Shown here in pieces: positions 5,519-8,049 of a DNA stretch of 8,049 nt. The position numbers were made by a program, and so were the translations under genes. Origin of the DNA: an uncultured Campylobacteraceae bacterium (GTDB lineage Bacteria > Campylobacterota > Campylobacteria > Campylobacterales > Arcobacteraceae); NCBI GenBank assembly GCA_913057765.1, contig CAJXPH010000125.1, positions 1 to 8,049 on the forward strand. The letters are read 5' to 3'. Below the pieces are notes generated by a model that worked only from the letters and a program-made list of their open reading frames with translations, was not told the DNA's origin and ran no database searches. The stretch's first letter is position 1; every line of letters starts with the position of its first letter.

Positions 5519-5544
5519 TAGGTAGTAGATACTTCTACTACCTA
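5519..5544 (+). terminator. Hairpin after trxA, probable transcription end
   Basis: TAGGTAGTAGA (5519-5529) and TCTACTACCTA (5534-5544) form a perfect 11-base stem with loop TACT, 11 bases after the trxA stop. The downstream sequence (ATCAACTTTCCC) lacks a proper U-run, so it may be a weak terminator or a 3' end stabiliser. Confidence 0.5.
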
Positions 5545-5560
5545 ATCAACTTTCCCTCTC

Positions 5561-5601
5561 AACTATCTTTCTAGTTAAAAAAAGAATATTTTAGATAAAA
5601 T
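5561..5601 (+). promoter_or_regulatory. Upstream region of proA with an operator-like motif and candidate -10
   Basis: AACTATCTTTCTAG (5561-5574) matches AACTATCTTTTTAG (524-537) of the first HxlR intergenic region at 13 of 14 positions. AACTA/TAGTT (5561-5565, 5572-5576) also forms a small inverted repeat. A -10-like TAAAAT lies at 5596-5601 without a good -35. The matches are real, but in AT-rich sequence they may be chance. Confidence 0.3.
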
Positions 5602-5634
5602 TACCAAAAATGTAAACACATATTAGGATATTAC

Positions 5635-6867
5635 ATGAAACAATTTTTAGAAGAATCAAAAAAGATCAGCAGAGAAATTGCCACGTTAAGTGGAGAAATC
5701 AAAAACAAAGTACTAAATGAAATGGCAGATGCATTAATGGAGCATTGTGATTTTATTGTAGGAAATAATGAAAAAGACATGAGTGCAGGAAGACTAGGAA
5801 ACCTAGATGAAGCACTTCTTGACAGACTTTTACTAACAGGTGATAGAGTTCAAGGTATGGCTGAGGCAATAAGAGAAATTGCAACACTAAAAGAGCCTGT
5901 TGGACGAACTCTTGATGGATGGGTTACGGAGAATGGGTTAAATATCCAAAAAGTATCTATTCCAATTGGAGTGATTGGTATCATTTATGAAAGTAGACCA
6001 AATGTTACTTCAGATACAGCTGCACTTTGTTTTAAAAGTGGAAATGTATGTGTACTAAAAGGTGGGAAAGAAGCTGAACATTCAAATATTGCAATAGCAA
6101 ATGTATTAAGAAGTGTATTAGCAAAAAATAAATTACCAGAACAAGCAATAGCTCTATTACCAGACTCAACAAGAGAAGGTGTTGCAAACTTAATTAAACA
6201 AGACAAGTATGTCGATTTAATCGTTCCAAGAGGTGGAGAAGCACTAATTAGCTACGTAAGTAAAAATGCAACTGTTCCAGTAGTTAAACATGATAAAGGT
6301 CTTTGTCATGTATTTATTGATAAAGATGCAAACCATGATAAAGCCATACAAATTGCAATTAATGCAAAAGTATCTAGACCAGGTGTTTGTAATGCCATGG
6401 AAACATTATTAATACATAAAGATGTTGCAGCATATATTTTACCACCACTACATGAAGCATATGAAAGATATGGTACAGAAGTAAAAGGTTGTAATGAATC
6501 TAGAAAGTATATTGATATTCAATGTGCTACACATGAGGATTACGATACTGAATATCTAGCAAATATTTTAAATGTGAAAGTTGTAGATAGTGTTGATGAT
6601 GCAATTTACCATATTGGGAAATATGGATCAGGACATTCTGAAGCAATTATCAGTGAAAACTACTCTATTGTAAATAAATTTTTAGATGAAGTTGATGCAG
6701 CGTGTGTATATGCAAATGCAAGTACAAGATTCACTGATGGTGGCGCTTTTGGACTTGGAGCAGAAGTTGGTATTTCAACAAATAAGCTACATTCTAGAGG
6801 ACCAATGGGGATTAATGACCTTACTACGTTCAAATACAAGATATTTGGAAATGGTCAAATAAGATAA
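5635..6867 (+). CDS. proA: Glutamate-5-semialdehyde dehydrogenase (gamma-glutamyl phosphate reductase)
   Basis: ProA reduces gamma-glutamyl 5-phosphate with NADPH to glutamate 5-semialdehyde, the second step of proline synthesis, in the cytoplasm. The 410-residue length is usual for bacterial ProA. Visible marks are IGVIGIIYESRPNVTSD (about 111-127), LKGGKEAEHSN, the catalytic-cysteine region SRPGVCNAMETLL (Cys252), the GSGHSEAI motif (331-338) and the C-terminal block TRFTDGGAFGLGAEVGIST followed by HSRGPMG. AGGA (5625-5628), six bases upstream, supports ATG 5635. proB and proC are not adjacent. It is separated by hairpins from trxA before and the fecR-like gene after, so it is probably transcribed alone. 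The sequence is intact with no frameshift. Confidence 0.97.
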   Translation: MKQFLEESKKISREIATLSGEIKNKVLNEMADALMEHCDFIVGNNEKDMSAGRLGNLDEALLDRLLLTGDRVQGMAEAIREIATLKEPVGRTLDGWVTENGLNIQKVSIPIGVIGIIYESRPNVTSDTAALCFKSGNVCVLKGGKEAEHSNIAIANVLRSVLAKNKLPEQAIALLPDSTREGVANLIKQDKYVDLIVPRGGEALISYVSKNATVPVVKHDKGLCHVFIDKDANHDKAIQIAINAKVSRPGVCNAMETLLIHKDVAAYILPPLHEAYERYGTEVKGCNESRKYIDIQCATHEDYDTEYLANILNVKVVDSVDDAIYHIGKYGSGHSEAIISENYSIVNKFLDEVDAACVYANASTRFTDGGAFGLGAEVGISTNKLHSRGPMGINDLTTFKYKIFGNGQIR

Positions 6868-6874
6868 TTTCAAA

Positions 6875-6901
6875 TGTACTAGGAAATATTTTCCTAGTAC
6901 A
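6875..6901 (+). terminator. Hairpin after proA, probable transcription end
   Basis: TGTACTAGGAAA (6875-6886) and TTTCCTAGTACA (6890-6901) form a perfect 12-base stem with loop TAT, starting eight bases after the proA stop. AAATAAG follows rather than a U-run, so intrinsic termination may be inefficient; position and stem strength still favour a 3' end signal. Confidence 0.5.
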
Positions 6902-6945
6902 AAATAAGTAATATTATAATATATTATTAAGTAACTTTTAAAAAT

Positions 6946-6976
6946 ATCCTTATACAATTGTATTTTAATTAAGGAT
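6946..6976 (+). promoter_or_regulatory. Stem that could hide the ribosome site of the FecR-domain gene
   Basis: ATCCTTA (6946-6952) is complementary to TAAGGAT (6970-6976), which contains the ribosome site AAGGA (6971-6975) six bases before the ATG. The 17-base spacer includes most of a 12-base palindrome, ATACAATTGTAT (6952-6963). A -10-like TATAAT lies upstream at 6915-6920, so the stem could be in the mRNA. Weak AT-rich pairing makes function uncertain. Confidence 0.35.
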
Positions 6977-6981
6977 TTATA

Positions 6982-7704
6982 ATGAAATACTTACTATTAA
7001 TCATACTCTTATTCTCAGAACTAACATTTGCTTCTATTGGTGTAATTTCTTCTTTTAAAGGAAGTGTTCAAATACAAAGAGCCTCACAAAACATTAAAGC
7101 AACTCTCGGACTTCAGATACAAAAAAATGATATTATTAATACAAGAGAAAATTCAAATACAATAATTAAATTTAAAGATAATACAATTATAACCATTGGG
7201 AAAAATTCTACTCTATCAATTGAAGAGTACATATATGATAATAAAAATACTATAAATTCAAAAACAAAATTTAACTTCTTAAAAGGTACTTTTAAATCTG
7301 TAACAGGAATTATAGGGAAAATTCATCCTGAAAAATTTAAACTTTTAACTAAGACGGCTACTCTTGGGATTAGAGGAACAACAATTATTGCAAATCAGGA
7401 GATCGTAGCTTGTACTTCAGGGGAAATAAGTGTATCTACTAAAAATAAGACTATGAATCTTTCACAAAATCAATATACAAACACTCTAAATAGATCAAAA
7501 ACACCACTTATTTTAAATGATGAAATATTAAAAGTTCTCTATGCTGGTTTAGCAATTGATATTTATAAAAAAAGCAATTCAAAAAAAGATGAAAAATTAA
7601 TTCTCTTAGAAGAAGGTTTAAACGAAGCAAGTGAAGAACTTGATCATGATACGAATCAAGGTTTCCCCGAAAGTGACGGCGATTCAGGGGGAGGAGCAAA
7701 TTAG
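6982..7704 (+). CDS. Exported FecR-domain protein
   Basis: This 240-residue protein has a clear Sec signal peptide (MKYLLLIILLFSELTFA, cleavage likely after A17) and is expected in the periplasm. A FecR domain (about 20-160) shows a strand-rich pattern: GVISSFKGSVQIQR, a KNDIINTRENS turn, IIKFKDNTIITIGKNSTLSIEEY, LKGTFKSVTG, and the hallmark TKTATLGIRGTT near 123-134. Unlike true FecR anti-sigma regulators it has no N-terminal cytoplasmic segment and no sigma factor or TonB receptor gene nearby, so it belongs to the stand-alone group of unknown binding role. The C-terminus is an acidic, glycine-rich tail (ESDGDSGGGAN) of locally higher GC. AAGGA (6971-6975) supports the start. The lipoprotein gene starts 29 bases downstream on the same strand, suggesting an operon and a shared envelope role. 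Confidence 0.85.
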   Translation: MKYLLLIILLFSELTFASIGVISSFKGSVQIQRASQNIKATLGLQIQKNDIINTRENSNTIIKFKDNTIITIGKNSTLSIEEYIYDNKNTINSKTKFNFLKGTFKSVTGIIGKIHPEKFKLLTKTATLGIRGTTIIANQEIVACTSGEISVSTKNKTMNLSQNQYTNTLNRSKTPLILNDEILKVLYAGLAIDIYKKSNSKKDEKLILLEEGLNEASEELDHDTNQGFPESDGDSGGGAN

Positions 7705-7733
7705 TCATCAATAATTAAAAATAGGGGGATTAA

Positions 7734-8023
7734 ATGTTTAAAAATATGAAATATATATTATTAGCTTTGAGTACAATACTTTTTTTTAGTGCATGTACAA
7801 CAAGTAGTAAATCTATAAAAGTTATAGATAAAGAGACTGGAAAAGAAAAAACTGTAATCATTTTCGAAGAAATAGAAGTAAAATTAATCAATGATTATGA
7901 TGAAATTTATGATATTGAAGATGTTATAATTGGATATAAAACAACTAAATTCAATCCTTTTGATTCAAAGATAATTTCTGATAGTTTTACATCAACAAAT
8001 AAAAAATTTAATTCACTGTATTT
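7734..8023 (+). CDS. Putative lipoprotein, 3' end missing
   Basis: This open frame runs from ATG 7734 into the right adapter without a stop; 96 complete codons are genomic. The N-terminus is a lipoprotein signal: MFKNMKYILL, a hydrophobic core, then FFSAC with Cys21 as the lipidated residue (Phe at -3 is slightly unusual). The mature part starts TTSSKSIKVIDKETGKEK and continues with an acidic stretch (NDYDEIYDIEDV). I recognise no family. AGGGGG (7723-7728), five bases upstream, supports ATG 7734; the inner ATG at 7746 is possible but lacks such a site. It is 29 bases after the FecR-domain gene and probably co-transcribed with it. Residues read beyond position 8023 come from adapter and must be discarded. 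Confidence 0.8.
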
Positions 8024-8049
8024 CTGTCTCTTATACACATCTGACGCTG
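8024..8049 (-). other. Nextera (Tn5) Read 1 adapter, reverse orientation, artefact
   Basis: The last 26 bases are the exact reverse complement of 17-42 and match the Nextera Read 1 adapter; 8024-8042 is the Tn5 mosaic end. The Read 2 adapter would diverge after the mosaic end, and here it continues as CTGACGCTG at 8041-8049, the Read 1 form. The real genomic end is 8023. Confidence 0.97.

Noticed and set aside
7508..7711. 67-residue minus-strand frame opposite the FecR-domain gene
   Set aside because: It is antisense to the coding sequence with biased Leu/Arg/His composition and no homology that I recognise.
1..8049. An 8-kb transposon-like unit with terminal inverted repeats
   Set aside because: The repeats are Nextera adapter with Tn5 mosaic ends and an i5 index; no transposase gene is present and both end genes are cut.

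Overview
The window reads as a piece of an AT-rich bacterial chromosome (about 30% GC by eye), most likely from an Arcobacter-group member of the Campylobacterota. Codons are strongly A/T-ending, AGGA/AAGGA ribosome sites precede most genes, and the gene types (orphan receiver proteins, an HD-GYP protein with Aer-like PAS domains, HxlR regulators, a FecR-domain exported protein) fit that group. The taxonomic call is inference from style and protein character, not a database match. Both termini are Nextera/Tn5 sequencing adapter (1-42 and 8024-8049). Genomic sequence therefore runs only from 43 to 8023, and the inverted terminal repeats are not biological.

Layout, left to right: the 3' end of a short membrane protein gene (+), with its stop directly abutting the stop of a HxlR-type redox regulator (-). 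That regulator is divergent from a zinc-free MDR reductase of the AcuI/YhdH type (+). The 220-base gap between them is rich in repeated TTTTTAGATAGT motifs, a palindrome over a candidate promoter and two leader hairpins. Next is a 731-residue Rec-Rec-PAS-PAS-HD-GYP protein (+), predicted to degrade cyclic di-GMP. It converges, with a 4-base overlap, on a 203-residue orphan receiver-like protein (-) that carries an unusual Cys-x3-Cys-x2-Cys cluster. A second HxlR regulator (-) follows, divergent from trxA (+), again with stacked palindromes and a clear promoter. Then come proA (+), a FecR-domain exported protein (+) and a lipoprotein gene (+) cut by the right adapter.

Two themes stand out. First, both HxlR regulators keep the N-terminal redox-sensing cysteine and each sits head to head with a redox gene (reductase, thioredoxin). 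This suggests two local thiol-stress switches whose operators are visible as palindromes. Second, the middle of the window is a signalling island: a multi-input c-di-GMP phosphodiesterase with two tandem PAS domains of the FAD-binding Aer type, beside a cysteine-bearing receiver with no recognisable output domain. No kinase is present to pair with either. proA (proline biosynthesis) and trxA are housekeeping genes. No tRNA, rRNA, CRISPR array, insertion sequence or phage gene was seen, and no gap between genes exceeds 300 bases.
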